From the NCBI GenBank assembly GCA_042408955.1, contig JBHOQQ010000021.1, positions 1 through 41,702 of the forward strand: a DNA stretch of 41,702 bases. Direction: 5' to 3'. The DNA comes from CALGSZ01 sp042408955 (GTDB lineage: Bacteria > Chloroflexota > Chloroflexia > Thermomicrobiales > UBA6265). The notes beneath the pieces are model-generated. The model worked only from the letters and a program-made list of their open reading frames with translations, ran no database searches and was not told the origin of the DNA. The translations under genes and the position numbers were made by a program. This document shows, piece after piece, positions 32,561-41,279 of the stretch (positions are counted from its first letter, which is position 1; every line of letters begins with the position of its first letter).

Positions 32561-34050
32561 AGAGCTATCAGCCGTCAGGGAGCAGCTGGGGGCTCGGAGC
32601 TGGGGGCTAGGGAGGGGTCAGGAGTCGGGGATCAGGGGTCGGTGTTGGGGCTGGGGGCAAGGGACTGGGGAAGGTTCGAGCAACGAGCTTTGCGCTATGA
32701 GCTATCAGGTGTCAGGCGTCAGCTATCAGCCGATAGCCGATAGCCGGAAGGGACGCGATTGATCGCGCCCGGTCAGAAATCGTATGGGCGCAATGAATCG
32801 CGCTCAGCCGTCAGGCGTCGGGCATCCGCGCGTCCCGGTGCATGACGGGTGATGCTGGCTATCGCACGGGGCCACAGGAGTTCCGTCGATCGTCTCGGTC
32901 AGGTTGTCCGCTCAGCCCCATCGCGCGGGCCTAAAGACCCGCGCTGAGTCTACAAAGCCGGCTAAAGCCGGCTGTGCGGTCGAGAGAGCTCCTCGCTGCG
33001 CACTCCCGCGCTACCGTGAACGGAATGACGGGTCTAGCCCCCTAAAGGGGCTTCGTAGCTTGAGCGCGGGGACTTTAGCCCCGCGCGACAGGGCTGGAAG
33101 GGCGACAATTCGGCCGAGCAACGCTCCTGTCATCCCATTCGCGATCGCGCGGGAGTAGGGAGCAAGGAATCGCTTGCGTTCCCCATCATTCTGAGGCCAG
33201 GCCCGTTCGTCATTCCGTTCGCGTCAGCGCGGGAGTGCGCAGCAAGGAATCTTTGTCAAGCGCTATCAGCTGGCAGCCGTCAGGCGTCGGTGCGCCACCG
33301 CATCCGCGCATCCGGATGGTGGATCGCTAAGGCCTGAGCGCTTGCGAAGCCGAGGAATCTCTCATGCCAAACCGGACAGGCGGCGTTCGCCAGCTTCGTG
33401 GTGGCAGCACAGGGTCTTTTGCCCCGCGCGATGGGACCACGTGCACGTTTCGCCTCGCAACGAATCGCTGGATACGCTTGTGCCCGCGCGACCGGCGGCT
33501 TCATCCCACGTCGTGCCTTAGCCCGGTCTGGCACGCCGGCACAGTAAGACCGGTGGGTGCCTGCCGCTGCTCCCCTCGCCCGAGATCGGCGGGGCACTCT
33601 CTGGGTCGGAGCATGGGTGAGGGCCACGGGAGCTATCAGCGATCAGCTCCGGTAGCCGATAGCCGGTAGCTGATAGGGGCACGATGCAGCACGCCCCTCC
33701 ACCTGCTGGCCCCTGATAGCTGACCTCTGATCACTGATAGCTCGAAGCTCGAAGCTCGAAGCTCACTGCTTCCCCAGCCCCCAACCCCTAGCCCCCAGCC
33801 CCAACACCGACCCCCGACTCCCGACTCCTGACCCCTCCTTAACCCCTAGCCCCGACCACTGATCGCGGAAAACCGAGGACTCCCGAGCTGATAACGAAGC
33901 AGGCGCTCCCCCGTGCTACCATGTGCAAGAAGGCGCTGGGGGCGAGGGGAACTCGGAGTTTCAAGCTCAGCGCTTCGAGTAGCGAGTCCCTGACTCTCGA
34001 CTCCTGACCCTGCCTAGCACAGGCTTACCAATCATGTTGAGGTGATAGAA
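32561..34050. repeat. 1.5 kb gene-free repeat mosaic
   Basis: No gene is supported. From 32565 to 32760 run CAGCCGTCAGGGAGCAGCTG, GGGGGCTAGGGAGGGGTCAG and GATAGCCGATAGCCGG. Palindromic units lie at 32748-32770 and 33674-33697, and composite hairpin copy C at 32920-33093. GTCATTCCGTTCGCGTCAGC-type units recur at 33120-33370, and a loose GCCCCGCGCGATGGGACC at 33422-33439. From 33640 to 33860 are tandem AGCTCGAAGC, then CCCCAGCCCC and CCGACTCCTGACCCC runs. The last 60 bases carry the AGGTGAT ribosome binding site of the cystathionine beta-synthase gene. Confidence 0.6.
32920..33093. repeat. Composite GC-hairpin element, copy C
   Basis: It has the left outer hairpin GCGGGCCTAAAGACCCGC, inner hairpin AGCCGGCTAAAGCCGGCT, an inserted stretch of about 60 bases (containing CTCCTCGCTGCGCACTCCCG), then AGCCCCCTAAAGGGGCT and right outer hairpin GCGGGGACTTTAGCCCCGC. 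Same order as copy D. Confidence 0.65.
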
Positions 34051-35547
34051 ATGACGCGCCGGACGATACGAGCAGCACCCATCTCTCCAGACACAGAGCT
34101 GCCGCCGGAACCAGAAATCTATCCAAATATCATCGCGACCATGGGCAACACGCCACTGGTCCGGCTCAGCGCGGTGACCCGCGGTATCCGCACCCCGGTT
34201 GTGGCCAAGCTGGAGATGATGAATCCGGGTGGGTCCGTCAAGGACCGCATCGGCATTCGCATGATCGAAGAGGCAGAGCGGCGGGGCTGGCTTAAACCGG
34301 GTGGAACGATTGTCGAGCCGACCAGTGGCAACACGGGGGTTGGCCTGGCTATGGCCGCCGCGGTCAAGGGATATCACTGCATTTTTGTCATGCCCGACAA
34401 GGTCGCGCCCGAAAAGGTTGCGCTTCTCCGCGCCTATGGCGCTGAGGTTGTCACCACTCCCACCGCGGTCGAGCGTGACTCTCCGGAAAGCTACTACTCC
34501 GTGGCCGACCGATTGACGCGGGAGGTGCCGAATGCGTTCCAGCCCAATCAGTACTTCAACCCGATGAATCCGCGCGCTCACTACGAGAGCACGGGACCAG
34601 AGATCTGGCGGCAAACCGCTGGGAAGATTACCCACTTTGTGGCCGGCGTCGGCACGGGGGGGACCATCTCGGGGGTGGCTCGGTACCTCAAGGAGAAAAA
34701 TCCCGCGGTTCAGGTCATTGGTGTTGACCCCGAAGGGAGCATCTACACCAGCGAAACGATTCACACGTACAAAGTCGAAGGTGTCGGGGAGGATTTCTGG
34801 CCAGGCACCTTTGATCGCTCGGTGGTGGACGAATGGGTCCAAGTCACCGACCGGGACGCGTTTTTGACGGCGCGCCGGGTCACCCGCGAGGAAGGCATCC
34901 TGGTCGGTGGATCCGGCGGGATGGCCGTTTGGGCAGCACTGGAAGTCGCCAAGCGTCTCGATGACCCCAATGCGCTGATGGTTGTGCTGCTGCCCGACAG
35001 TGGCCGGGGGTATCTTTCCAAGATCTACAACGATGACTGGATGCGCGAGAATGGCTTCCTGTCCCGGTTCAGCCGGCCGACGCGGGTAGGACGCCTGGTC
35101 GCCGACCGGGATGGCCAGCTTCCGACGGTCGTTGCCGTTTCCTGCAATGACACGATCGAGCACGCGATTGAGCTGCTGCGGAAGCACGACATCAGCCAGC
35201 TCCCGGTGATTCGTGATGGGACCGTCACCGAAGATGGCCGCATCGAGGTACAAGCGGTCGTCGGGTCCGTGCAAGAGCGCACGCTGCTGGATCACCTCTA
35301 CCGGAACCCCGAGATCGTCAATGCGAAGGTCAGCACGATTATGGATCCGCCATTCAGCCTGGTGGATGCCAACGAAGAGATCGAGCGCGTGTTCCCCCTG
35401 CTTGCCAGTGGCTCACCAGCGGTGCTCGTGGAGCGCGAGGGGTATGTGATTGGCGTGGTGACCCGCGCGGACTTGCTCGAATTTGCCGCTCATCAGTCGC
35501 GCGAGCTTCGGACAGGCGCCAGGCAGCGAGCGTCTTCACCCAGATAG
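34051..35547 (+). CDS. cbs: Cystathionine beta-synthase
   Basis: This 498-residue fold type II PLP enzyme joins serine (or O-acetylserine) and homocysteine to cystathionine. The PLP Lys is K64 in NPGGSVKDRIG; EPTSGNTGVGLAM (89-101) binds substrate carboxylate, and GTGGTISG (201-208) the PLP phosphate. A C-terminal CBS pair (about 345-420 and 428-482) makes it a full CBS rather than a plain cysteine synthase; such domains bind adenosyl ligands. ATG at 34051 has GAGGTGAT upstream; a GTG three codons earlier is possible. It is followed after 42 bases by a cystathionine gamma-lyase/synthase gene, so the two form a transsulfuration operon. Confidence 0.9.
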   Translation: MTRRTIRAAPISPDTELPPEPEIYPNIIATMGNTPLVRLSAVTRGIRTPVVAKLEMMNPGGSVKDRIGIRMIEEAERRGWLKPGGTIVEPTSGNTGVGLAMAAAVKGYHCIFVMPDKVAPEKVALLRAYGAEVVTTPTAVERDSPESYYSVADRLTREVPNAFQPNQYFNPMNPRAHYESTGPEIWRQTAGKITHFVAGVGTGGTISGVARYLKEKNPAVQVIGVDPEGSIYTSETIHTYKVEGVGEDFWPGTFDRSVVDEWVQVTDRDAFLTARRVTREEGILVGGSGGMAVWAALEVAKRLDDPNALMVVLLPDSGRGYLSKIYNDDWMRENGFLSRFSRPTRVGRLVADRDGQLPTVVAVSCNDTIEHAIELLRKHDISQLPVIRDGTVTEDGRIEVQAVVGSVQERTLLDHLYRNPEIVNAKVSTIMDPPFSLVDANEEIERVFPLLASGSPAVLVEREGYVIGVVTRADLLEFAAHQSRELRTGARQRASSPR

Positions 35548-35589
35548 CAAGCACGATCAGCTAGCGGTAGTCCATTGGGAGAGAAATGC

Positions 35590-36816
35590 ATGACAACACG
35601 GACGAACGATGCCGTGCCCGCGGCAGGCGGGCCGGTGGCCTGGGACGGCCTCGCTTTCGAAACCCGCGCGATTCATGTTGGCCAGGATCCCGATCCGGCC
35701 ACGGGAGCGATCATCACCCCGATCTACCAGACGAGCACCTATGTCCAGGAAGGGGTGGGTGTTCACAAGGGCTACGAGTATTCCCGCACGGATAATCCCA
35801 CGCGCACCGCTTTGCAGCACGTGCTCGCATCTCTAGAAGGCGGAGCATGGGCGCTTGCGTATGCCAGCGGTCTGGCGGCGACCCAAAACGTGTTCTATCT
35901 CCTCCGTCCTGGCGACCACGTTCTCCTGTCCGACGATGCCTATGGCGGCACCTACCGCCTGGTTGCCAGGGTGATCGCCAACTACGGCATCACCTTCTCC
36001 CTGGTGGACATGAGCGATCCTGCGGCGGTGGAGGCAGCTCTCCGGCCAGAGACGCGCATGGTCTGGGTCGAGACGCCGACGAATCCATATCTGAAGATTG
36101 TGGATCTGCGGCGCATCGCGAACCTTGTTCGGGGCTCGCGGGCGCTCCTGGTCGTTGACAACACGTTTGCCTCACCGTATCTCCAGCAACCGCTTGCGCT
36201 GGGCGCCGACCTTGTCGTGCATAGCACGACCAAGTACCTCGGTGGGCACTCCGATGTCGTCGGTGGGGCCGTGATCGGCAACGACGCGGGAATCTACGAG
36301 ACATTAAAATTCCACCAGAATGCAGCTGGCGCCGTGCCTGGCCCGTTCGATTGCTGGCTGACGCTGCGCGGCATCAAGACCCTTGCTCTCCGCATGGAAC
36401 GGCACAGCGCCAATGCCCGGCGGATTGCCGAATTTCTCTCCTCGCATCCTGCGGTCGAGCAGGTCTTTTACCCGGGGTTGCCAAACCACCCTGGTCATGA
36501 GATCGCGGCGCGGCAAATGCGCGATTTCTCTGGTATGGTCTCGTTTACGGCCAAAGACGGGTACGAGGCGGCCGCCACCATCGTAACCAGCACGCGCATC
36601 TTTCAGCTTGCCGAAAGCCTGGGTGGGGTGGAATCGCTCATCGAGCATCCGGGCCGCATGACGCACGCGAGCGTTGCTGGCACTGGCGCAGCCGTGGCCG
36701 ACAATCTCGTCCGCCTGTCGGTCGGCATCGAGGATGCCAATGACCTCATTCGCGATTTGGAACAAGCGTTGGATCGCGCAGCGCGGACATCACTGATCGC
36801 CTCGGCCGCGCGCTGA
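35590..36816 (+). CDS. Cystathionine gamma-lyase/gamma-synthase
   Basis: This 408-residue fold type I PLP enzyme carries all canonical motifs: YSRTDNPTR (64-72), Y118 in DAYGGTYR, D190 in VVDNTFASP, and PLP Lys K215 in HSTTKYLGGHSD. The C-terminal ESLGGVESLIEHPGRMTHAS is typical of cystathionine gamma-lyases and synthases. Next to cbs it most likely acts as the lyase, giving cysteine, 2-oxobutyrate and ammonia; synthase activity cannot be excluded by sequence alone. ATG at 35590 follows GGGAGAG. It resembles the enzyme at 22377-23561 but keeps the usual motifs, so the two are probably not redundant. Confidence 0.9.
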   Translation: MTTRTNDAVPAAGGPVAWDGLAFETRAIHVGQDPDPATGAIITPIYQTSTYVQEGVGVHKGYEYSRTDNPTRTALQHVLASLEGGAWALAYASGLAATQNVFYLLRPGDHVLLSDDAYGGTYRLVARVIANYGITFSLVDMSDPAAVEAALRPETRMVWVETPTNPYLKIVDLRRIANLVRGSRALLVVDNTFASPYLQQPLALGADLVVHSTTKYLGGHSDVVGGAVIGNDAGIYETLKFHQNAAGAVPGPFDCWLTLRGIKTLALRMERHSANARRIAEFLSSHPAVEQVFYPGLPNHPGHEIAARQMRDFSGMVSFTAKDGYEAAATIVTSTRIFQLAESLGGVESLIEHPGRMTHASVAGTGAAVADNLVRLSVGIEDANDLIRDLEQALDRAARTSLIASAAR

Positions 36817-37059
36817 GGAGAGCGCAACTAGGGGCTGGAAAAGCTTCGAGGTACGAGCTATCAGCCGGCAGGTGTCAGCCGTCGGGGTGTGTAGGGGCGC
36901 GATTCCTTGGGTCCATGGATGAATGGATGATCGGTAGGGACGGGATCTGTGCCCGCCAAGGAGTCAGGAGTCGGGGCTGGGGGATAGGGGCTGGGGAGAG
37001 GTGAGCTTCCCCAGCCCCTATCCCCCAGTCTGACGGCTGAAAGCTGATAACTCCGAACA
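36817..37059. repeat. Intergenic repeat text after the transsulfuration operon
   Basis: Contains a half TAGGGGCGCGATT unit (36892 on) and a pair of facing words CTGGGGGATAGGGGCTGGGG (36976 on) and CCCCAGCCCCTATCCCCCAG (37010-37029), which form a long inverted repeat that could act as a terminator for either side. No gene. Confidence 0.5.
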
Positions 37060-37188
37060 TTACGCGGGAAAGACGATCAACAATAAGACAAACGCAGTTC
37101 CGACCAACCCTACGACGGTGATGAGCCGTACAAGCACATCACGCGCCTCCAAGCGGTCCTCGACCGCCATGTGCTGGCGTTCTTGCAC
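37060..37188 (-). CDS. Putative 42-residue single-pass membrane protein
   Basis: The frame starts at a GTG (37188) with AAGGGGG six bases upstream. It encodes a charged N-terminus (MQERQHMAVEDRLEARD) and one hydrophobic helix (VLVRLITVVGLVGTAFVLLL) before the TAA. An internal ATG at 37170 would give 36 residues. A good promoter (TTGACA-N18-TAGAAT) lies about 120 bases upstream on the same strand, which supports a real transcription unit. The protein matches no family I know. A second, out-of-frame frame on this strand starts at an ATG near 37233 and overlaps it; I consider that less likely. Confidence 0.5.
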   Translation of the reverse strand: MQERQHMAVEDRLEARDVLVRLITVVGLVGTAFVLLLIVFPA

Positions 37189-37390
37189 CCGAATCCCCCT
37201 TGCCCTCGATGACGATCCCCGCTTCCCGCTTCACCGGGCTCATGTGAGCTACAGCCGAGAACCCCCTTTCGCCCGAGCCACATTGCCGATCCCCGCGAAG
37301 CCGTGCCGATTCTAGAGAGCGCTGTGCCCGGCTGTCAATCGAACGTCCGATCGTAAATCAAGCATGGCTTCCCGCTACGCAGCGCCTATC
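37189..37390 (-). other. Leader of the small membrane protein gene and gap to the GNAT gene
   Basis: From the predicted start of transcription (about 37302) to the GTG is a 5' leader of roughly 115 bases. I see no clear riboswitch or hairpin in it beyond short GC stems. The part above 37338 is the gap to the end of the GNAT gene and holds nothing recognised. Confidence 0.4.
37309..37338 (-). promoter_or_regulatory. Sigma-70-type promoter
   Basis: On the minus strand TTGACA (37333-37338) and TAGAAT (37309-37314) are 18 bases apart, the best promoter match in the window. It drives toward the small membrane protein gene. Confidence 0.55.
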
Positions 37391-38230
37391 TCAGGAAGCC
37401 GCGGCATGCTCCTGTTGCAGAAACGATTCTCGATCCAATTCCATTTCCAGCACGCGGAGTTCTTGGCGGCCAGGTCCGATCCACTCGACGTGCTCACCTG
37501 TCTCGTGGAAGCCGACACGCCGGTACGCGGCGATAGCGCGGGGATTATGACGGAAGACTTCCAGCCGCACGACGTCCAAGCCTTGGCGCTCGAACGCCTC
37601 GGCCATCACGAGCCGGGTCGCCTCGGTGCCGTAGCCTTTCCCCCAGCAATCCTTTTCCCCAATGACAATGCGAAACAACGCCGATCGCCGCACACTCCCT
37701 TGGATGTCCGTCAATGCCGTGGTGCCGATCAGCCGGTCAGTCAACGCCTCGTGAATCGCAAAGCAGAGGCCGCGTGCTGACAGTGGCAGGATCAGGGTAT
37801 CGAAATAGCTGCGGGATTGCTCAGGCGTCAGTGGCTGCTGATCGTGACGGAGCAGGCGAGCGATCTCCGGATCGGCATACCAGCGCTGAAAGGCGTCCCG
37901 GTTCGCCGGAATGTGCTGGCGCAAGCGCACCAATACCCCTTCGCGCACGAGTGCGCCGATTTCCCACGCTTGGGATTGACTCTGAGTCTGCTGCACCACA
38001 CGCTCGCTGGTATCAGCCTGCCGGATTGGGCGTTTGCGCTCGACCGTCACTCGCTGCCACGGAGCCCTGGCCGCCCGCTCGCGAAGTTGGGAAAGCCGGC
38101 GCAGCCAGCGCTGGATCGTCATCGACGGATACGCTGGTTGGCTCCAGTGAGAGCCCATCGCTTTGAGGATGCTCGCCAGTCGCACACGAGGAAGCCCCCA
38201 GCGTTCCACCACCGGCCTGGAGTATAGCAT
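37391..38230 (-). CDS. GNAT family acetyltransferase (RimJ/RimL type) with N-terminal extension
   Basis: Residues about 94-275 form a GNAT domain: VRLRQHIPANRDAFQRWYAD at the start, the acetyl-CoA loop WGKGYGTEATRLVM, and LEVFRHNPRAIAAYRRVGFH, characteristic of the RimL-like subfamily that acetylates N-terminal or small-molecule amines. The first 93 residues are unusual: basic, with SMTIQRWLRRLSQLRERAAR and a Gln-rich linker (QQTQSQSQ), and they match nothing I know; they might be a small DNA- or RNA-binding module or over-extended annotation. ATG at 38230 has only weak GGGG upstream; ATGs at 38158 and 38122 are alternatives. Confidence 0.8.
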   Translation of the reverse strand: MLYSRPVVERWGLPRVRLASILKAMGSHWSQPAYPSMTIQRWLRRLSQLRERAARAPWQRVTVERKRPIRQADTSERVVQQTQSQSQAWEIGALVREGVLVRLRQHIPANRDAFQRWYADPEIARLLRHDQQPLTPEQSRSYFDTLILPLSARGLCFAIHEALTDRLIGTTALTDIQGSVRRSALFRIVIGEKDCWGKGYGTEATRLVMAEAFERQGLDVVRLEVFRHNPRAIAAYRRVGFHETGEHVEWIGPGRQELRVLEMELDRESFLQQEHAAAS

Positions 38231-38728
38231 CGCCCCAACGAGCTCTCAGGCGTCAGTGATCAGCCGTCAGGTTGAGTTCCCATGCGATCAGGGGTCGCGC
38301 CGCTCGCCACGCGGCGTATCACCGATCCAGCCATGAGTTCCCACGCGATCAGGGGTCGCGCGAGGTCTCAATGCCTCACGACTACGAGCTGATACCTGAT
38401 GGCTGAGTGCGTGCCCGCTACCTGACCGGGATTCCCAGGTGATCCCTGTTCGCCCCTGGGGTCTCCCTGACCCCTCCCTTTGCTACTATCGACGCTAGCG
38501 AACGCTTAGGCGTCAGCAATCAGGAGCCGTCCGCCATCAGCTGTCAGCCATCAGGATGTTCAGGATGTGGCGACGCACGAATCGGGTTCCCAGGCGAACT
38601 GGGACCCCAGGCGATGAGGCATCGCGTGGGAACCCGCCTCCCGCGCTGACGCGAATAGGGATCCGGGCCCCCAGGCAAACTCCCGCGCTGATGGGGCCCG
38701 CTGAAGGCTCTTTGAGGATGCGGAACCC
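38231..38728. repeat. Intergenic repeat mosaic
   Basis: No gene. It holds AGTGATCAGCCGTCAGG text, a 28-base direct repeat pair (38273-38361, listed separately), and from 38580 a set of related words: TTCCCAGGCGAACTGGGACC, CATCGCGTGGGAACCC, CTCCCGCGCTGACGCG and CTCCCGCGCTGATGGGGCCC, several of them half-palindromes. Confidence 0.5.
38273..38361. repeat. Pair of 28 bp direct repeats with a 33 bp spacer
   Basis: Copies at 38273-38300 and 38334-38361 (TGAGTTCCCA[T/C]GCGATC then AGGGGTCGCGC) differ at one base. The period is 61 bases, the same as the pair at 9608-9697, though the sequences are different. The start GAGTTCCC recalls type I-E CRISPR repeats, but only two units exist and similar words occur outside the pair. 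Confidence 0.55.
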
Positions 38729-41083
38729 ATGGGATACAGGCAACGTGCTCCCCAATTCCGGCCGGCGATTGCGCGAGGCGTCACCATGCTGGTGCTTGGG
38801 ACGCTGATTGCAGCAGCGCTATTGTGGCCCTCATCACACGTGGAGGCGCACGCCCGCTTGGTCGCGTCCGACCCGCCATCGGGCAGCGCGCTGGATGCGC
38901 CACCCGCTGCGATCCATCTGGCCTTCAGCGAGACAGTTGATGCCCGGTTCAGCAGTGCGGAGCTTCGGGGAGCAGACGGTGAAACCCTTGGAGCTCTCCC
39001 GGTCACGCCGGATGCCGGCAACGATCGCGCCGTGTTTTTGCACATCCGCGACCCGGCAGCAATCACACCGGGAACGTACATCATCGTTTGGCGGGTGTTG
39101 TCGGCGCTCGATGGCCATGTGACCACCGGCATCCTTGCCTTCAGCGTCGGCACCGGCCAGGCACCCGCTATCGCCGGCCTGGCGAGCGAGGATCTCCCTC
39201 CCTGGTGGCGCATCGGCATTCGCTGGCTGAAGATTGGCGCGCTGCTGACCACGGCAGGCGGGTGGATCTACGGCACGTTTGTCGCGCGCCTTTGGAGTAC
39301 AGGGTTTGGTGCGGATGCCTGGATGCTCCGGCTCTGGCGCCGGCAATGGTTCCTCGCTGCCTCAGTGCTCGCTGCTGCGTTGTTCCTTTCGCTGCTCGAC
39401 CAAGCGGCGCGTATTGGTGGCGAGGCGCGCGGCGCATGGTCTCGGGCAACGCTTGAGCACGTGTTAATCGAGTCCCGCTTTGGCACAAGCTGGCTCATGC
39501 TGGCAGCACTCCTCATCGGCCTGCTCCTCCTCGTCCAGGTTCCTCTGCAACGGCAGGGAGTATGGCTCGCTGGCACAGTGATCTCCCTCGTCGCGCTTGC
39601 CGCGCCCCCGCTGAGCGGCCATGCGGCAGCAGAAAAGCCAGCCGCGCTTGCCATTGCGAGTGACTGGGTGCATTTGGCCGCGGCGGCGGCCTGGCTGGGG
39701 AGCCTGGCGTATCTCGTGGTGACGATACTGGCCTGGGAACGAGCGCACCTCGCGGTAGGGGCCACCGCGCTCGCGGCAATGGTTGGCCGGTACTCCCGGC
39801 TCGCGCTCGTGTGCTTTGTTGTGCTGGCAATTTCAGGCAGTCTCAATGCGATCTTCCATGTCTCCGGGATGCGCTCACTGACCGCGCACGACTACGGCGT
39901 CACGCTATTGGTGAAGCTCGGGCTCATCCTCACTGTCCTCATCGCGGCAGCACTTAACCGGTGGAGCAATCTCCCACGGGTGCGCATGGCCGCAGCCAGC
40001 GGCTCGTTCGATTCCCTTCGGCGATCTGTCTCCACTCTCGGCGCAACGGCGGTGGCCGAACTCGTGCTTGGCTCGCTGCTGCTGCTCGCTTCTTCGACCC
40101 TCACCGAGCTACCACCGGCAGATGGTCCGCTGCCCGTCAACGTGGCCGCGAAGGTTGTCACAGTTGCCTCGGAGGCAACGACCGGCGACCTTCGGGTGTC
40201 GCTCGCGGGGACGATCACCGGGGCACCAGAGGATCGCCTCATGATCTCCCTTTCGACGCTCGATGGACGCACTCCGGCCGATGTGCAACGCGTGATCGTG
40301 CGAGCGACATTTGCCGGCACGCAGCCGGGGGGAGCGGCGCTGTCGGACCGTTTCGATGCGGAGCCGGTTGCCGGCACTCCTGGGTCGTACAGCTTCCCTG
40401 CGCTTCGGCTTTGGGTGCATGGGCCGTGGAAGATTGCGGTCGCGGTGCGGCGGGCCGGCAGGGAAGATCAGCAAGCTATCTTTCAGGTGGACACCAGCGC
40501 CGCCGCCGTGCCACCTCCGCGGGCCGCGCAGGATCACTGGTTTTGGCCCCGTCTGACACCGGCCGGTTGGGCGCTCCTGGCGTTAGCGGTTGTGGTAGGA
40601 GGAGGCGGCGCAATCGGCCTGCGGTTCATTGCCGGGTTGGAGCCGCTGGCCGCCACGCTGGTCCTGGCGATGATCGCGCTCATTGGCGCAGGATTCACCG
40701 TCTCGGCCGTCCGGCAGATGATCCCGGTCACCGTGAGCACGCACGTGATCAACCCTGTTCCGCCTGAGGACGATTCGCTGCAGCGCGGTGCGACGCTCTA
40801 CCGTGCCTACTGCCTTGCGTGTCATGGCGCGCAAGGGTCTGGCGTGGAAACAGCCGATCCAGCACACCGCCATGGATCAGCGGCTGATCTGACAGATTGG
40901 CCGTCTCGCTCCCAGCGAGACGGAGATCTGTTTCACGCAATCAGTTATGGTGTACCTGGCACGGTGATGCCCGCCTACGACGAGGCGTTGACAGAGCAAG
41001 AGCGCTGGGACCTGGTCAATTATCTCAGGTCATTGCAGGGGGTACGCGCAGGCGGGAGCGCTGAGGGCACATCCCGTGAGTAG
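38729..41083 (+). CDS. CopC-CopD-YtkA/FixH-like-cytochrome c fusion protein
   Basis: This 784-residue protein combines four modules. After a signal peptide (cleavage likely before H41, in VEA-HARLVASDPPSGS) comes a CopC domain with H41 and D128/H130 as Cu(II) ligands. A CopD domain with about eight membrane helices (160-460) follows, then a YtkA/FixH-like beta domain (about 480-610, ending in the GPWKIAVAVRR strand). Two more helices precede a C-terminal class I cytochrome c with C695-x2-C698-H699 (CLACH) and a Met ligand at about M747 (GTVMPAY). It probably handles copper at the outer membrane face and may deliver it to an oxidase. ATG at 38729 (GAGGA upstream) keeps a basic n-region; ATG at 38786 is an alternative. 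Confidence 0.88.
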   Translation: MGYRQRAPQFRPAIARGVTMLVLGTLIAAALLWPSSHVEAHARLVASDPPSGSALDAPPAAIHLAFSETVDARFSSAELRGADGETLGALPVTPDAGNDRAVFLHIRDPAAITPGTYIIVWRVLSALDGHVTTGILAFSVGTGQAPAIAGLASEDLPPWWRIGIRWLKIGALLTTAGGWIYGTFVARLWSTGFGADAWMLRLWRRQWFLAASVLAAALFLSLLDQAARIGGEARGAWSRATLEHVLIESRFGTSWLMLAALLIGLLLLVQVPLQRQGVWLAGTVISLVALAAPPLSGHAAAEKPAALAIASDWVHLAAAAAWLGSLAYLVVTILAWERAHLAVGATALAAMVGRYSRLALVCFVVLAISGSLNAIFHVSGMRSLTAHDYGVTLLVKLGLILTVLIAAALNRWSNLPRVRMAAASGSFDSLRRSVSTLGATAVAELVLGSLLLLASSTLTELPPADGPLPVNVAAKVVTVASEATTGDLRVSLAGTITGAPEDRLMISLSTLDGRTPADVQRVIVRATFAGTQPGGAALSDRFDAEPVAGTPGSYSFPALRLWVHGPWKIAVAVRRAGREDQQAIFQVDTSAAAVPPPRAAQDHWFWPRLTPAGWALLALAVVVGGGGAIGLRFIAGLEPLAATLVLAMIALIGAGFTVSAVRQMIPVTVSTHVINPVPPEDDSLQRGATLYRAYCLACHGAQGSGVETADPAHRHGSAADLTDWPSRSQRDGDLFHAISYGVPGTVMPAYDEALTEQERWDLVNYLRSLQGVRAGGSAEGTSRE

Positions 41084-41279
41084 TCAGGAGTCGGGGGTAG
41101 GGAGTGATCAAGTGTCAGTCTTCAGGGATCAGCGTGTTCTCACGCATCATGGGTGAGTGCGATGAATCGCACCCCGACGGTCGATCGGCTGATACCTGAC
41201 ACCTGACGGCTGAAAGCTCCCAGCTCGAAGCTCGAAGCTGCTCCAGCCCCCAGCCCCCGACTCCGAACTTCAACCCGGG
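41084..41279. repeat. Convergent intergenic repeat text
   Basis: About 200 bases between converging genes with words GTCAGTCTTCAGGGATCAGC, TGCGATGAATCGCACCCCG, TGACACCTGACGGCTGAAAG and AGCTCGAAGCTCGAAGCTGC, all part of the window-wide repeat families. No clear terminator. Confidence 0.5.

Noticed and set aside
33967..35295. 442-residue minus-strand frame opposite cystathionine beta-synthase
   Set aside because: It is the antisense of a strongly recognised enzyme; no domain or start signals.
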